Notes under the pieces: model-generated | Told to the model about the DNA's origin: nothing | Seen by the model: the letters and a program-made list of their open reading frames with translations, nothing else | Databases searched by the model: none | Shown here: positions 1 to 7,541 of the stretch, in pieces | How positions within the stretch are numbered: position 1 is the first letter of the stretch | How the letters are laid out: every line of letters starts with the position of its first letter | Translations under genes and position numbers: made by a program | NCBI GenBank assembly: GCA_900544305.1 | Contig: UQUV01000038.1 | Span: 1-26,639 of the forward strand | DNA from: an uncultured Porphyromonadaceae bacterium | GTDB taxonomy: Bacteria; Bacteroidota; Bacteroidia; Bacteroidales; Muribaculaceae | Direction of reading: 5' to 3' | DNA: 26,639 bases

Positions 1-17
1 GGTCACCGCCCCCTTAG

Positions 18-51
18 AGCCTCGAAGGAGAAATCTTTCGAGGCTTTTTTT
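18..51 (+). terminator. Rho-independent terminator of a gene left of the window
   Basis: A perfect 9-bp stem (18-26 AGCCTCGAA pairing with 37-45 TTCGAGGCT) is followed by seven T residues on the plus strand (45-51). This is the standard shape of an intrinsic terminator, so a plus-strand gene probably ends just left of position 1. No part of that gene can be identified. Confidence 0.8.
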
Positions 52-104
52 ATGTTCGAACGGAAGCGGAAAGATTTCGGGCGGAAACCTCCTGTTGCTT
101 CCCT

Positions 105-130
105 GCGGACACACCTGGGGTGTGTCCCTA
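105..130. repeat. Short perfect inverted repeat (REP-like hairpin)
   Basis: The arms GGACACACC (107-115) and GGTGTGTCC (119-127) pair perfectly around a 3-base loop. There is no T-run, so it is not an intrinsic terminator for either strand. GC-rich, self-complementary intergenic units of this form are often dispersed in Bacteroidales genomes, but no second copy is present in this window, so the repeat status is inferred. Confidence 0.4.
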
Positions 131-176
131 CGGTTGTGAGATTGTTTATGGTGTCCTTTGTAGTTCAATATAGGGG

Positions 177-236
177 AAATTAGAGGGAAATTTCCTCTAA
201 TTTATGTGGGGTAAACTATTTTGTGGAGGGAAATTT
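177..236. repeat. 10-bp inverted repeat plus an 11-bp direct repeat, intergenic
   Basis: AAATTAGAGG (177-186) pairs perfectly with CCTCTAATTT (194-203) across a 7-base loop. The sequence GAGGGAAATTT occurs at 183-193 and again at 226-236. The structure lies between the terminator at 18-51 and the likely promoter of the next gene, and no ORF covers it. It could be a protein-binding region or a remnant of a repeat; I cannot assign a role. Confidence 0.45.
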
Positions 237-281
237 TGCGAAAATGTTATGGATAGGAACAAATAATTTCAATCTTTATTG

Positions 282-289
282 TACCTTTG
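282..289 (+). promoter_or_regulatory. Possible -7 promoter element (TACCTTTG)
   Basis: TACCTTTG fits the Bacteroidota -7 consensus TAnnTTTG exactly and sits about 115 bases before the start codon at 406. No convincing -33 TTTG is present at the expected distance, so this is a partial match only. Confidence 0.35.
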
Positions 290-405
290 AGTGTGTTTGA
301 AAAAAGTTAGTGAGTATTCATTCGGGTGGATTTGGAAAATGATACCGTGTTGCACGCACTTTTTAATTTAACAATTGATGCCCGTAAGTTTTTAGATGAT
401 AATTG

Positions 406-1020
406 ATGTTTATGCTGAAAAATACAAATTACCTATTATTGCGTGTTTTTGCCGTTGTCTTTTTACTGTTTGCTTCTGTGGGTTCTTCTTTTAGCAAGGA
501 ACGAGTCTTTACATTCTACTTTGCACAGGAGAAAGCGCAGTTGGATCTGCATTTTCTCAATAATAAAGAAGCTGTGGATTCGCTTGCTGCATATTTGCGG
601 GAGGTTGAAGGAAATGGGAAATGGAAGATTGACAGTGTGCGGGTAAAGGCTTATGCTTCGCCCGACGGGCCGACAAGGATGAATGACAGCATCGCCAATT
701 TGCGAGGAGAAAATTTACGTCGGTTTATTTCGGAATATATGGAGGTGGCCGATTCGTTGGTTGCCTACCGCAGCGAGGGTGTGGCTTGGGAACGTTTTGC
801 GTCAATGGTAAAGGCGTCGAATTATGCCGATAAAGATGAGATAGTCCGCATCATAGAAATGCCGATAGACCGCCCATATCGCCGGATTCTGTTGCTTGAG
901 CGCCTTGATTATGGTTGGACTTATCAGAAATTACGCGACGCGTTTTTCCCGTTGCTGCGATTCGCCGATGTTACGGTGTCAAGTTCAGAAGTCAAACAGC
1001 CGGAGGTCGTAGTTGCCTAG
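406..1020 (+). CDS. OmpA-like N-terminal half of an interrupted DUF3575 envelope protein
   Basis: This is a 204-residue product. A hydrophobic signal peptide (about residues 5-30, ending near FSKER) is followed by a domain resembling the periplasmic OmpA-like fold, with the segment YASPDGPTRMNDSIANLRGENL typical of OmpA-like domains joined to DUF3575 in Bacteroidota. I take ATG 406 (or ATG 412) as the start, not the TTG at 403. The reading frame ends at TAG 1018-1020, but the same frame stays open to 1593 and encodes a DUF3575 barrel-like domain, so this is the first half of a roughly 395-residue ancestral protein. On its own it could still be exported as a periplasmic domain. In this family the intact proteins are envelope or outer-membrane proteins; a biochemical function is not established. 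Confidence 0.7.
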   Translation: MFMLKNTNYLLLRVFAVVFLLFASVGSSFSKERVFTFYFAQEKAQLDLHFLNNKEAVDSLAAYLREVEGNGKWKIDSVRVKAYASPDGPTRMNDSIANLRGENLRRFISEYMEVADSLVAYRSEGVAWERFASMVKASNYADKDEIVRIIEMPIDRPYRRILLLERLDYGWTYQKLRDAFFPLLRFADVTVSSSEVKQPEVVVA

Positions 1021-1026
1021 CCTGTT

Positions 1027-1593
1027 GTGCCGTCGGAAGTTGTCGACACATTACCTGCATCGGAACCTACTGCCGTTGTCGAACCGACACCGGTTAAACG
1101 AATTTCCCGCTTTGCCTTGAAAACGAATATTGCCGCTTTAGGAGCGGGGGTCGCCAATTTGGGGGCTGAATTCCGCATCGGGAGTAACATGTCGTTTGAG
1201 TTACCGGTGATGTTTTCTCCCTATACCATTAAATCGGACTACAGAATACGTGTGTTTTCCGTACAGCCTGAATATCGTTTCTGGTTCTCTGAAACGTTTT
1301 CAAAACATTTTATAGGTATTCACGGCAGCGGCGCATTTTTCAATGTGGCGCTTGATAAAACCAACCGTTATCAGAACACTTATGAGCGTCCGTTGTGGGG
1401 TGCGGGGTTGTCGTACGGATATTTCCTTCAACTTGGTTCGCATTGCGGGTTTGAATTTACATTAGGCGCAGGTTATGCTCACATCGACTATAATGTGTAC
1501 CATAACACGCCGAACGGTGAAATGTACGATAGCGGCACAAAAGAATATTGGGGACTGACCAAGCTCGGCATTAATTTCGTCTATCGCTTTTGA
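1027..1593 (+). pseudogene. DUF3575 C-terminal half, cut off by in-frame TAG
   Basis: This segment continues the frame of the preceding ORF directly after TAG 1018-1020. A short Pro/Val/Glu-rich linker (PSEVVDTLPASEPTAVVEP) is followed by a domain with the pattern of DUF3575: alternating aromatic and hydrophobic strands, ELPVMFSPY, QPEYRFWF, HFIGIH, WGAGLSYGY, and a terminal YRF as expected for an outer-membrane beta-barrel. The only early start is a GTG at 1027, with no recognisable initiation signal and no signal peptide, so independent translation would not deliver it to the envelope. There is no further frameshift or stop across 570 bases, so the interruption looks recent. Reading the TAG as CAG (Gln) restores a seamless protein. 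Confidence 0.7.
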
Positions 1594-1685
1594 CGGTTTC
1601 AGGTTTTTCTGAATATGGGTATCCGTTCAGGGCTTGTTTGGGGTATTTTTCCGCTACGATTTCACTACGTTTTTAGCGTGTTGCC

Positions 1686-1716
1686 TTTACCGGGCATGGC
1701 AATCGGTGTATATTTG
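1686..1716 (+). promoter_or_regulatory. Bacteroidota-type promoter of the secreted EEP-family gene
   Basis: TATATTTG (1709-1716) matches TAnnTTTG exactly. TTTA at 1686-1689, a one-base variant of TTTG, lies 19 bases upstream. Transcription would begin near 1723, giving a leader of about 60 nt before ATG 1782. Confidence 0.6.
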
Positions 1717-1781
1717 TAGTGTAATAGCCGATGCCTTGTATTTCGGCTTTGAATTTGCATTACCTAACAAAATCCAATAAA

Positions 1782-2651
1782 ATGATGAAAAAACTATTCT
1801 TTGTACTACTTAGCATTCTTTTTTGCGGGCAGTTCGCTTTTGCAAAATCTCCGAAGACAGTGAATGTAATGACGTTCAACGTGCGTCTGGTGTCAACATC
1901 TGATGGCGTGAACGAATGGAAATATCGTAAGAACGATGCTGTTGGCCTGTTGAAATACCATTGTCCCGACATTTGGGGCGGTCAGGAAGTGACACATCCG
2001 CAGTTGACCGACATTCTTAATGATATGCCTGAATTCGGCTACATCGGTGTAGGCCGTGCCGACGGGAAAACTCAGGGCGAATATGCTCCGATTTTCTATC
2101 GTAAGGACCGTTTCGAAGTGGTTGACCACGGTGACTTCTGGTTGGCTGAAAAGGACAAGATGTACACTCCCGGTGTCAAAGGATGGGATGCTGCCTGTGA
2201 ACGTGTCGCTACGTGGGGTATTTTCAAAGATAAAAATACCGGCAAGAAATTCTTTATGCTGAACACGCACCTCGACCATATGGGGCCTCAAGCCCGTCAT
2301 AACGGTGCTGCCTTGGTGGTGGAGCAGGCCGCAAAACTTTCAAAGGGTCTGCCAGTAATTGTGACCGGCGACTTTAATGCGCAGCCTGACGACGAGCCGA
2401 TTCAAGTATTGCTCGACAAGAACAACCAGAATGCCCTCCAGCATACGCGCGATTTGGCTCCGTTCACTTATGGACCAAAATGGACTTATCATGATTTCGG
2501 ACGCCTTCCCATTGCATCGCGTACGTTTATTGATTATGTAATGGTGCGCGGCAACTGGAACGTGCTGTCGCATGCTGTCCTTTCCGACTACATGGGCGAG
2601 ATTTTCCCGTCTGACCACTGCCCTGTAATCGTGAAGATGGAAATGAAATAA
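1782..2651 (+). CDS. Secreted endonuclease/exonuclease/phosphatase-family hydrolase
   Basis: A 289-residue protein of the EEP (DNase I-like/sphingomyelinase) superfamily. A signal peptide ends near FAFA (residue 21). The catalytic signatures are all present: TFNVR (N33), GGQEV (E69), NTHLDH (H163), VTGDFNAQ (D197, N199), FIDYVMV (D251) and the terminal SDHCPV (D278, H279). The enzyme should be a metal-dependent phosphodiesterase or phosphatase acting in the periplasm or outside the cell; the substrate (nucleic acid, phospholipid or inositol phosphate) cannot be told from sequence. ATG 1782 is chosen because it starts directly at the MMKK signal peptide and lies downstream of the promoter at 1686-1716; the longer frame from 1731 adds an unlikely polar extension. 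The gene is monocistronic, bounded by its own promoter and a terminator at 2673-2710. Confidence 0.88.
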   Translation: MMKKLFFVLLSILFCGQFAFAKSPKTVNVMTFNVRLVSTSDGVNEWKYRKNDAVGLLKYHCPDIWGGQEVTHPQLTDILNDMPEFGYIGVGRADGKTQGEYAPIFYRKDRFEVVDHGDFWLAEKDKMYTPGVKGWDAACERVATWGIFKDKNTGKKFFMLNTHLDHMGPQARHNGAALVVEQAAKLSKGLPVIVTGDFNAQPDDEPIQVLLDKNNQNALQHTRDLAPFTYGPKWTYHDFGRLPIASRTFIDYVMVRGNWNVLSHAVLSDYMGEIFPSDHCPVIVKMEMK

Positions 2652-2672
2652 CTCCGTTAATCGTAAAATAGT

Positions 2673-2710
2673 AAAGCCGCAGGCAGGTTTGGTGACCGGT
2701 CTGCGGCTTT
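2673..2710. terminator. Bidirectional terminator between EEP gene and ssb
   Basis: AAAGCCGCAG (2673-2682) pairs perfectly with CTGCGGCTTT (2701-2710). The A-run on one side and T-run on the other let it act in both directions, ending the EEP gene (plus) and the proC-ssb transcript (minus). Confidence 0.8.
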
Positions 2711-2726
2711 TCTTATGTCTGTATGT

Positions 2727-3068
2727 TTACTGTCGGTTGGGTTGGGCGAGGAAGTCGAAGGTGTCGACGTAGATTTCCGTCACGCTGCGCTTGATGGCGT
2801 TTTTGTCTTCCCAAATGCGTGTGCGGATTTTACCTTCGATATAGAGCTTCGCTCCCTTGCGGATATACTTTTCCGCATATTCTGCATTTTTTCCCCACAT
2901 GACGATGTTGTGCCATTCCGTTTTTTCCGGAATGTTGACGCCTGTGGCCGTCGTAAATGCCCGTTCTGTGGTGGCAAGCGAAAAGGAGGCTACCGGCTTC
3001 CCTTCCACATAGCGGATGTCCGGGTCTTTTCCCACGTTGCCTACGAGTATGGCTCTGTTGACTGACAT
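2727..3068 (-). CDS. ssb: Single-stranded DNA-binding protein, short form
   Basis: This 113-residue protein is a complete SSB OB-fold: MSVNRAILVGNVGKDPD at the start, then FSLATTE, WHNIVMWGK and KLYIEGKIRTR, all family hallmarks. It binds single-stranded DNA during replication and repair. Usual SSBs run to 140-180 residues and end in a flexible linker plus an acidic DDDLPF-like tip that recruits partner proteins. Here translation stops right after the fold (TFDFLAQPNRQ), and the next codons run straight into the terminator, so the tail is absent and not merely frameshifted. It lies 19 bases downstream of proC and is probably co-transcribed with it. It may be a second SSB beside a full-length one elsewhere in the genome. 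Confidence 0.9.
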   Translation of the reverse strand: MSVNRAILVGNVGKDPDIRYVEGKPVASFSLATTERAFTTATGVNIPEKTEWHNIVMWGKNAEYAEKYIRKGAKLYIEGKIRTRIWEDKNAIKRSVTEIYVDTFDFLAQPNRQ

Positions 3069-3087
3069 ATTCTTAATGTTTGAGTGT

Positions 3088-3876
3088 TTACTTTACGCTT
3101 GCCTTGTGGGCCTCGATAACTGCATTCGTGAATCCGTAGGCTTCCATGCGGTTCAGTCCTTTGATGGTGATGCCGCCCGGTGTTGTTACCTTGTCGATTT
3201 CCGCTTCCGGATGTGTGCCGTTGGTGAGCAGCAGTTCTGCCGCACCTTTCACGGTCTGTGCGGCGATTGTTTTTGCCTGTTCGGGATAGAGTCCGAGTTC
3301 GATGCCGGCTTCCATTGCCGCGCGGATATAGCGCAAGGCAAAGGCAGTTCCGCACGAGCCTAATGATGTGGCGGCTCCCATGAGACGTTCTTCCAACAGC
3401 AGTGTTTTTCCCAAACGGTCGAATATTCCGGTGACGGTTGCAATCTGGCTGTCGTCGGCATTTTCGGCGGCTACGACTGTCATGCTTTCTCCCAGGGCGA
3501 TTGCCGTGTTGGGGATGACGCGGAACATGGCAGGAACGCTGTTAGTGGTAAGAATTTCTGCCAGGTGTTCAAATGGAATGCCTGCCACGACGGAAACCAT
3601 CAACTGGCGGCTGTTCAACGCCGGTTTCATTTCTGCCACAACGGCATCCAGCAGCCAGGGCTTAACGGCAAAAATCACGATGTCGGCATCTGCGGCAACC
3701 GTCTTGTTGTCGGTCGAAATTTCTACTGACGGAAATTCTGCTTTCAGTTTTTCCAGTTTTCCGTTCGAGCGATTGGACACGGCCAGTTTGTTGTTGGCTG
3801 CAAAACTATTGTCGGCCGCCAGTCCACGGGCGATGGCTCCGCCCATATTTCCACATCCGATGATGGCTATTTTCAT
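3088..3876 (-). CDS. proC: Pyrroline-5-carboxylate reductase
   Basis: A 262-residue protein that reduces 1-pyrroline-5-carboxylate to L-proline with NAD(P)H, the last step of proline synthesis in the cytosol. The N-terminal Rossmann fold starts at once with IAIIGCGNMGGAIA (the GxGxMG dinucleotide-binding loop), followed by VIFAVKPW. The C-terminal dimerisation domain carries the ProC signature region from about residue 215, ending TTPGGITIKGLNRME. ATG 3876 is chosen over an upstream TTG at 3882 because family members begin at MKIA. It lies downstream of a hairpin after recA and 19 bases before ssb, so proC-ssb may be a separate unit or receive read-through from recA. No clear TAnnTTTG promoter was found directly in front. 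Confidence 0.95.
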   Translation of the reverse strand: MKIAIIGCGNMGGAIARGLAADNSFAANNKLAVSNRSNGKLEKLKAEFPSVEISTDNKTVAADADIVIFAVKPWLLDAVVAEMKPALNSRQLMVSVVAGIPFEHLAEILTTNSVPAMFRVIPNTAIALGESMTVVAAENADDSQIATVTGIFDRLGKTLLLEERLMGAATSLGSCGTAFALRYIRAAMEAGIELGLYPEQAKTIAAQTVKGAAELLLTNGTHPEAEIDKVTTPGGITIKGLNRMEAYGFTNAVIEAHKASVK

Positions 3877-3903
3877 TATCAAAATGTTTTTAGTAAGACA
3901 AAA

Positions 3904-3948
3904 TGTCCCGTCGTTGCGACTGTCGGTGACAGCCGTACCGGCGGGACA
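3904..3948 (-). terminator. Hairpin terminator or attenuator after recA
   Basis: On the minus strand TGTCCCG (3948-3942) pairs with CGGGACA (3910-3904) and is followed by TTTTGT. A second small stem, CTGTC/GACAG (3920-3924 and 3928-3932), lies inside the loop. It would end most recA transcripts or reduce read-through into proC. Confidence 0.55.
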
Positions 3949-3972
3949 ATGTTAATATTTTGCCAGAGGCGC

Positions 3973-5052
3973 TTATTCTTCCGTTTCGAACAAAGCGTCG
4001 CCCATTGGAGGCAATTCCTCGTCGGCATCCTTTGCAAACAGTTTTGCCTTGATTTTTGCTTCCAGTTCTTCGGCGAGTTCTGGATTGTCGTCGATAAGGC
4101 GTTTCACGGCGTCGCGTCCCTGTCCGAGTTTCGTGTCTTCGTAAGAGAACCATGAGCCGCTCTTCTTGATAAGACCAAGTTCAACGCCGAGGTCGATGAT
4201 TTCGCCGCTGTGCGATACACCTTCGCCGAAAGTCATTTCAAATTCTGCCTTCTTGAAAGGAGGTGCCACCTTGTTTTTGATAACTTTTACCTTTGTCTGG
4301 TAGCCCAACACTTCTTCACCGTTCTTGATAGCACTTGCGCGACGGATGTCAAGACGTACGGAAGCGTAGAACTTCAGCGCGTTACCGCCTGTTGTCGTTT
4401 CCGGTGAACCCCACATTACGCCGATTTTGTCACGCAACTGGTTGATGAAAATACAAGTGGTCTTTGTCTTTGAGATAGTGGCCGTGAGTTTGCGGAGAGC
4501 CTGCGACATGAGGCGTGCCTGCAATCCCATCTGCTTTTCACCCATGACTCCTTCGATTTCCGCTTTCGGTGTGAGGGCTGCAACGGAGTCGATTACGATG
4601 ATGTCGATTGCCGACGAGCGGATCAGCTGTTCGGCAATTTCCAACGCCTGTTCGCCGTTGTCGGGCTGCGCAATCCAGAGGTTGTTCACGTCTACGCCCA
4701 ATTTTTCAGCATAGAAACGGTCGAATGCGTGTTCCGCATCGATGATGGCTGCGATGCCGCCCTGCTTCTGTGCTTCGGCAATGGCAAGAATGGCAAGCGT
4801 GGTCTTACCTGACGATTCCGGACCATAGATTTCAATGATACGTCCGCGCGGATAGCCTCCAACGCCAAGTGCATAGTCAAGGCCGATGATACCCGACGGA
4901 ATCACCTCGATGTTCTCGATGCTTTCGTCGCCGAGCTTCATGATAGCTCCCTTGCCGTAGTCCTTTTCTATTTTCGACATTGCGTTCTGCAATGCTTTCA
5001 GTTTTTCGTTTGATACAGGCATGTGTTCGCCTGCGCCTTTCTTCGCGTTCAT
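3973..5052 (-). CDS. recA: RecA recombinase
   Basis: A 359-residue RecA, the ATP-dependent strand-exchange protein of homologous recombination and the co-protease that triggers LexA-type self-cleavage. The Walker A motif GPESSGKT is at residues 77-84 and the Walker B strand IIVIDS at 152-157. The ATP-cap and DNA-binding loop regions (EGVMGEKQMG, TTTGGNALKFYAS) are intact, and the C-terminus is acidic (DADEELPPMGDALFETEE) as usual. The start at ATG 5052 lies 11 bases downstream of the bcp stop, so bcp and recA are almost certainly one transcript. An internal ATG at residue 11 (MPVSNEKLKAL) is a possible alternative start that matches other RecA N-termini well. The S24 repressor at 9461-10132 is a conceivable RecA-responsive partner nearby. 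Confidence 0.97.
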   Translation of the reverse strand: MNAKKGAGEHMPVSNEKLKALQNAMSKIEKDYGKGAIMKLGDESIENIEVIPSGIIGLDYALGVGGYPRGRIIEIYGPESSGKTTLAILAIAEAQKQGGIAAIIDAEHAFDRFYAEKLGVDVNNLWIAQPDNGEQALEIAEQLIRSSAIDIIVIDSVAALTPKAEIEGVMGEKQMGLQARLMSQALRKLTATISKTKTTCIFINQLRDKIGVMWGSPETTTGGNALKFYASVRLDIRRASAIKNGEEVLGYQTKVKVIKNKVAPPFKKAEFEMTFGEGVSHSGEIIDLGVELGLIKKSGSWFSYEDTKLGQGRDAVKRLIDDNPELAEELEAKIKAKLFAKDADEELPPMGDALFETEE

Positions 5053-5063
5053 ATTTCGTGTCT

Positions 5064-5516
5064 TTATTTTTTCAAATCCAAAATCTGGCGGGCGCTGTCT
5101 TTGGTGTTCACCTTGTTGATGATGTCGGTGATTACGCCGTTTTCATCCGTGAGGAATGTGGTGCGCACTGTGCCCATGCTTTCTCGTCCGCACATTTTTT
5201 TCAATTGCCATACGCCGAAGGCTTCGTTCATGCGCAGGTCAGTGTCGGCGATGAGTGTGAACGGTAGTTCGTGCTTGGCAGCAAACTTCTGGTGTGAAGC
5301 TGCGCTGTCCTTGCTGATGCCGATGACTTCGAAGCCGGCGGCACGTAGTTCGGCATAGCCGTCACGAAGACTGCATGCTTCAGCCGTACATCCCGGAGTG
5401 TTGTCCTTCGGATAGAAATAGATGGCAAGTTTCTTTCCGGCAAAGTCGGAAGCCTTTACCTCTGCACCTTCTGCATTGATGCCTAATATTTCGGGTATTT
5501 TGTCTCCAATTTTCAT
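5064..5516 (-). CDS. bcp: Thioredoxin-dependent peroxiredoxin (Bcp/PrxQ)
   Basis: A 150-residue peroxiredoxin that reduces hydrogen peroxide and organic hydroperoxides using thioredoxin. The thioredoxin fold carries YFYPKDNTPGCTAEAC, with peroxidatic Cys43 and a putative resolving Cys48 five residues later, the atypical two-Cys arrangement of E. coli Bcp. The start is ATG 5516 (MKIGDKIPEI); the longer frame to 5576 adds 20 residues lacking family similarity. It lies 78 bases after mrp, with a 6-bp hairpin (TTGGGC/GCCCAA) in the gap but no T-run, and 11 bases before recA. Pairing with recA suggests joint provision in oxidative or DNA stress, which is inference. Confidence 0.93.
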   Translation of the reverse strand: MKIGDKIPEILGINAEGAEVKASDFAGKKLAIYFYPKDNTPGCTAEACSLRDGYAELRAAGFEVIGISKDSAASHQKFAAKHELPFTLIADTDLRMNEAFGVWQLKKMCGRESMGTVRTTFLTDENGVITDIINKVNTKDSARQILDLKK

Positions 5517-5594
5517 AGTCGTGTTGTTTTTTTCTGTTACAAAATTCCTTATTTGTTGGGCGTGTATTATGCCCAATAAATATAAAAAGTGTTG

Positions 5595-6701
5595 TTATTT
5601 GTTCATTTCTACCTTATGGGTAGGAGGTAAAGTTGCGTTTCTGCGGTTGACTGATTCTACCACTTTTTGAGCCAGTTCGTTGAATGCCAATCCGGAAACA
5701 CTGTTCTGCAAAGCTGTCGGTGTTCCGTTGTCGCCGCCGTCGCAGATGCTTGCCACCAGCGGAATCTGTGCAAGCAGTTCCACGTTCAGCTTTTCAGCCA
5801 GGCGCTTGCCGCCACCGTTTCCGAAGATATAGTATTTTTCATCCGGGTGTTCAGCCGGTGTAAACCATGCCATGTTTTCCACGATACCCAATACCGGAAC
5901 GTTCACCTTGTCGCTTTGGAACATGCTGATGCCCTTGCGTGCATCGGCCAGAGCCACTTCCTGCGGAGTTGTCACGACGATGGCACCCGTAATGGCGAGT
6001 GTCTGTACCAGTGTCAGGTGGATATCGCTGGTGCCTGGAGGCATGTCGATTACAAAATAGTCGAGTTCGCCCCAGTTGGCGTCGCTGATAAGCTGTTTCA
6101 ATGCGTTGCTTGCCATGCCGCCGCGCCAGAGCACTGCGCTGTCCTTTTCAACCAAGAAACCGATGGAAAGAATCTTCACACCGTATTTCTCAACCGGAGC
6201 AATCAGATGACGTCCTTCCACTTCGTCCATATATACCGGCTCGTCTTCCACACCGAACATTTTAGGAGCCGACGGTCCGAAAATATCGGCATCGAGCAAA
6301 CCGACCTTATATCCCTGTGCGGCCAATGCCACTGCAAGGTTGGACGCGACGGTTGATTTTCCTACACCGCCCTTGCCCGACGAAACGCCGATGATGTTTT
6401 TCACACCCGGCAGGAGTTTTACCGGTTTCGGTGCTTCCTGGCGGAACTTCACGGCAATGTTGCCCTTGATTTCCGCATTCGGACTTGCATAGGTGTTGAC
6501 AGCCGCTTCGGCCGCTTTTACCACCGATTTGATGAACGGGTCGGTAGACTTGTCGAAGATGAGTGAGAATGTCACTTTCATGCCGTCGATGCGGATATCG
6601 TCCTCGACCATATCGTTTTCAACCAAATTCTTTCCGTTTCCCGGGTATCTTACATTCTTGAGCGCGTCAAGAATTAGCGCCGGATATAATCTTTCTTCCA
6701 T
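5595..6701 (-). CDS. mrp: Mrp/ApbC-type Fe-S carrier P-loop ATPase
   Basis: A 368-residue protein with an N-terminal MIP18/DUF59 domain (about 1-90) followed by a ParA/MinD-like deviant Walker A ATPase (SGKGGVGKST at 108-117), then LLDADIFGPSAPKMFG and DMPPGTSDIHLT. Relatives (ApbC, Nbp35, Ind1) hold and transfer iron-sulphur clusters. The CxxC pair that binds the cluster, expected after VENM near residue 283, is absent: the sequence reads VENMAWFTPAEHPDEKYY, and the protein has a single Cys (ASICDGG). I understand this to be usual in Bacteroidota members but cannot check it here. It follows trmB by 56 bases. Confidence 0.93.
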   Translation of the reverse strand: MEERLYPALILDALKNVRYPGNGKNLVENDMVEDDIRIDGMKVTFSLIFDKSTDPFIKSVVKAAEAAVNTYASPNAEIKGNIAVKFRQEAPKPVKLLPGVKNIIGVSSGKGGVGKSTVASNLAVALAAQGYKVGLLDADIFGPSAPKMFGVEDEPVYMDEVEGRHLIAPVEKYGVKILSIGFLVEKDSAVLWRGGMASNALKQLISDANWGELDYFVIDMPPGTSDIHLTLVQTLAITGAIVVTTPQEVALADARKGISMFQSDKVNVPVLGIVENMAWFTPAEHPDEKYYIFGNGGGKRLAEKLNVELLAQIPLVASICDGGDNGTPTALQNSVSGLAFNELAQKVVESVNRRNATLPPTHKVEMNK

Positions 6702-6757
6702 AGTGATGAATGATAATTTAAAATCAGTTTTTTGTCATCGTCAACATTCTAACAATC

Positions 6758-7537
6758 CTACTCGTCCGAAGGTTTTGCCGCTGCGAATTTAGGGTCGGTT
6801 TCCAGATATCCGCGCGAGAAACTGCGGTAGGTGTCGAATTCGATGTCGATGTCAGGCTCTTTCAGTTCGCTTGTCGCATCGAGATGCCATTTGATGTATT
6901 TGATAGTCAGTCCGCGTGCCAGCCACTGCTGTTCGTAGAACGTGCGGATTTCGAGAATGTCGTCGGCAAGCCCCGAATGGTAGAGGTCGTCGGTGTTCAC
7001 TTCCACGTCAAACTCGTTCAGCTTTACGAGCGCGTCCGTGTAAGTGTAAAGGAACGGACTGTCGGTTTTCAGGTGAATGAGTCCGCCGTCTTCCAGGATT
7101 TCACGATAGAGTTTCAGGAAGCGGGTCGACGTCAGACGCTTGTTCACCTTCTTCATTTGCGGGTCGGGGAAAGTAATCCAGATTTCCGAAACCTCGCCCG
7201 GTGCGAAGAAGTTGGCAATCAGTTCGATGTTGGTGCGGAGAAATGCCACGTTCGTCATTCCTTCCTGTACCGACTGCTTCGCTCCCGTCCACATGCGGGC
7301 TCCCTTGATGTCCACGCCGATAAAGTTGCGGTCGTTGAATTTTTTTGCCATACCTACGGCATATTCTCCCTTTCCGCAACCCAGTTCAAGGACAATCGGG
7401 TTGTCGTTTTTAAAGAACTCCTGTTTCCATTTGCCTTTTAATGGAAACCCTTTTTCCTTCAGTGTCGCAAATGGGAATTGGAATACGTTGTGGAACGTTT
7501 CCATTTCGCCGAATTTTTTCAGTTTGTTTTTACCCAT
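6758..7537 (-). CDS. trmB: tRNA (guanine46-N7)-methyltransferase
   Basis: A 259-residue class I SAM methyltransferase that makes m7G at position 46 of the tRNA variable loop. The SAM-binding motif ELGCGKGE is at residues 51-58 and the acidic ribose-binding strand GVDIKGARMW follows. The TrmB signature FPDPQMKK and the later HLKTDSPFLYTYT are clear. The start, ATG 7537, lies only 4 bases after the stop codon of the upstream surface LRR gene, so the two are probably translated from one message, an unexpected pairing of a surface protein with tRNA modification. The protein ends with an extra 15-20 residue polar tail. Confidence 0.93.
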   Translation of the reverse strand: MGKNKLKKFGEMETFHNVFQFPFATLKEKGFPLKGKWKQEFFKNDNPIVLELGCGKGEYAVGMAKKFNDRNFIGVDIKGARMWTGAKQSVQEGMTNVAFLRTNIELIANFFAPGEVSEIWITFPDPQMKKVNKRLTSTRFLKLYREILEDGGLIHLKTDSPFLYTYTDALVKLNEFDVEVNTDDLYHSGLADDILEIRTFYEQQWLARGLTIKYIKWHLDATSELKEPDIDIEFDTYRSFSRGYLETDPKFAAAKPSDE

Positions 7538-7541
7538 TCTG

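Noticed and set aside
5667..6356. Long 229-codon plus-strand frame opposite mrp
   Set aside because: An antisense shadow of the conserved mrp coding sequence, with Cys/His-rich noise composition.
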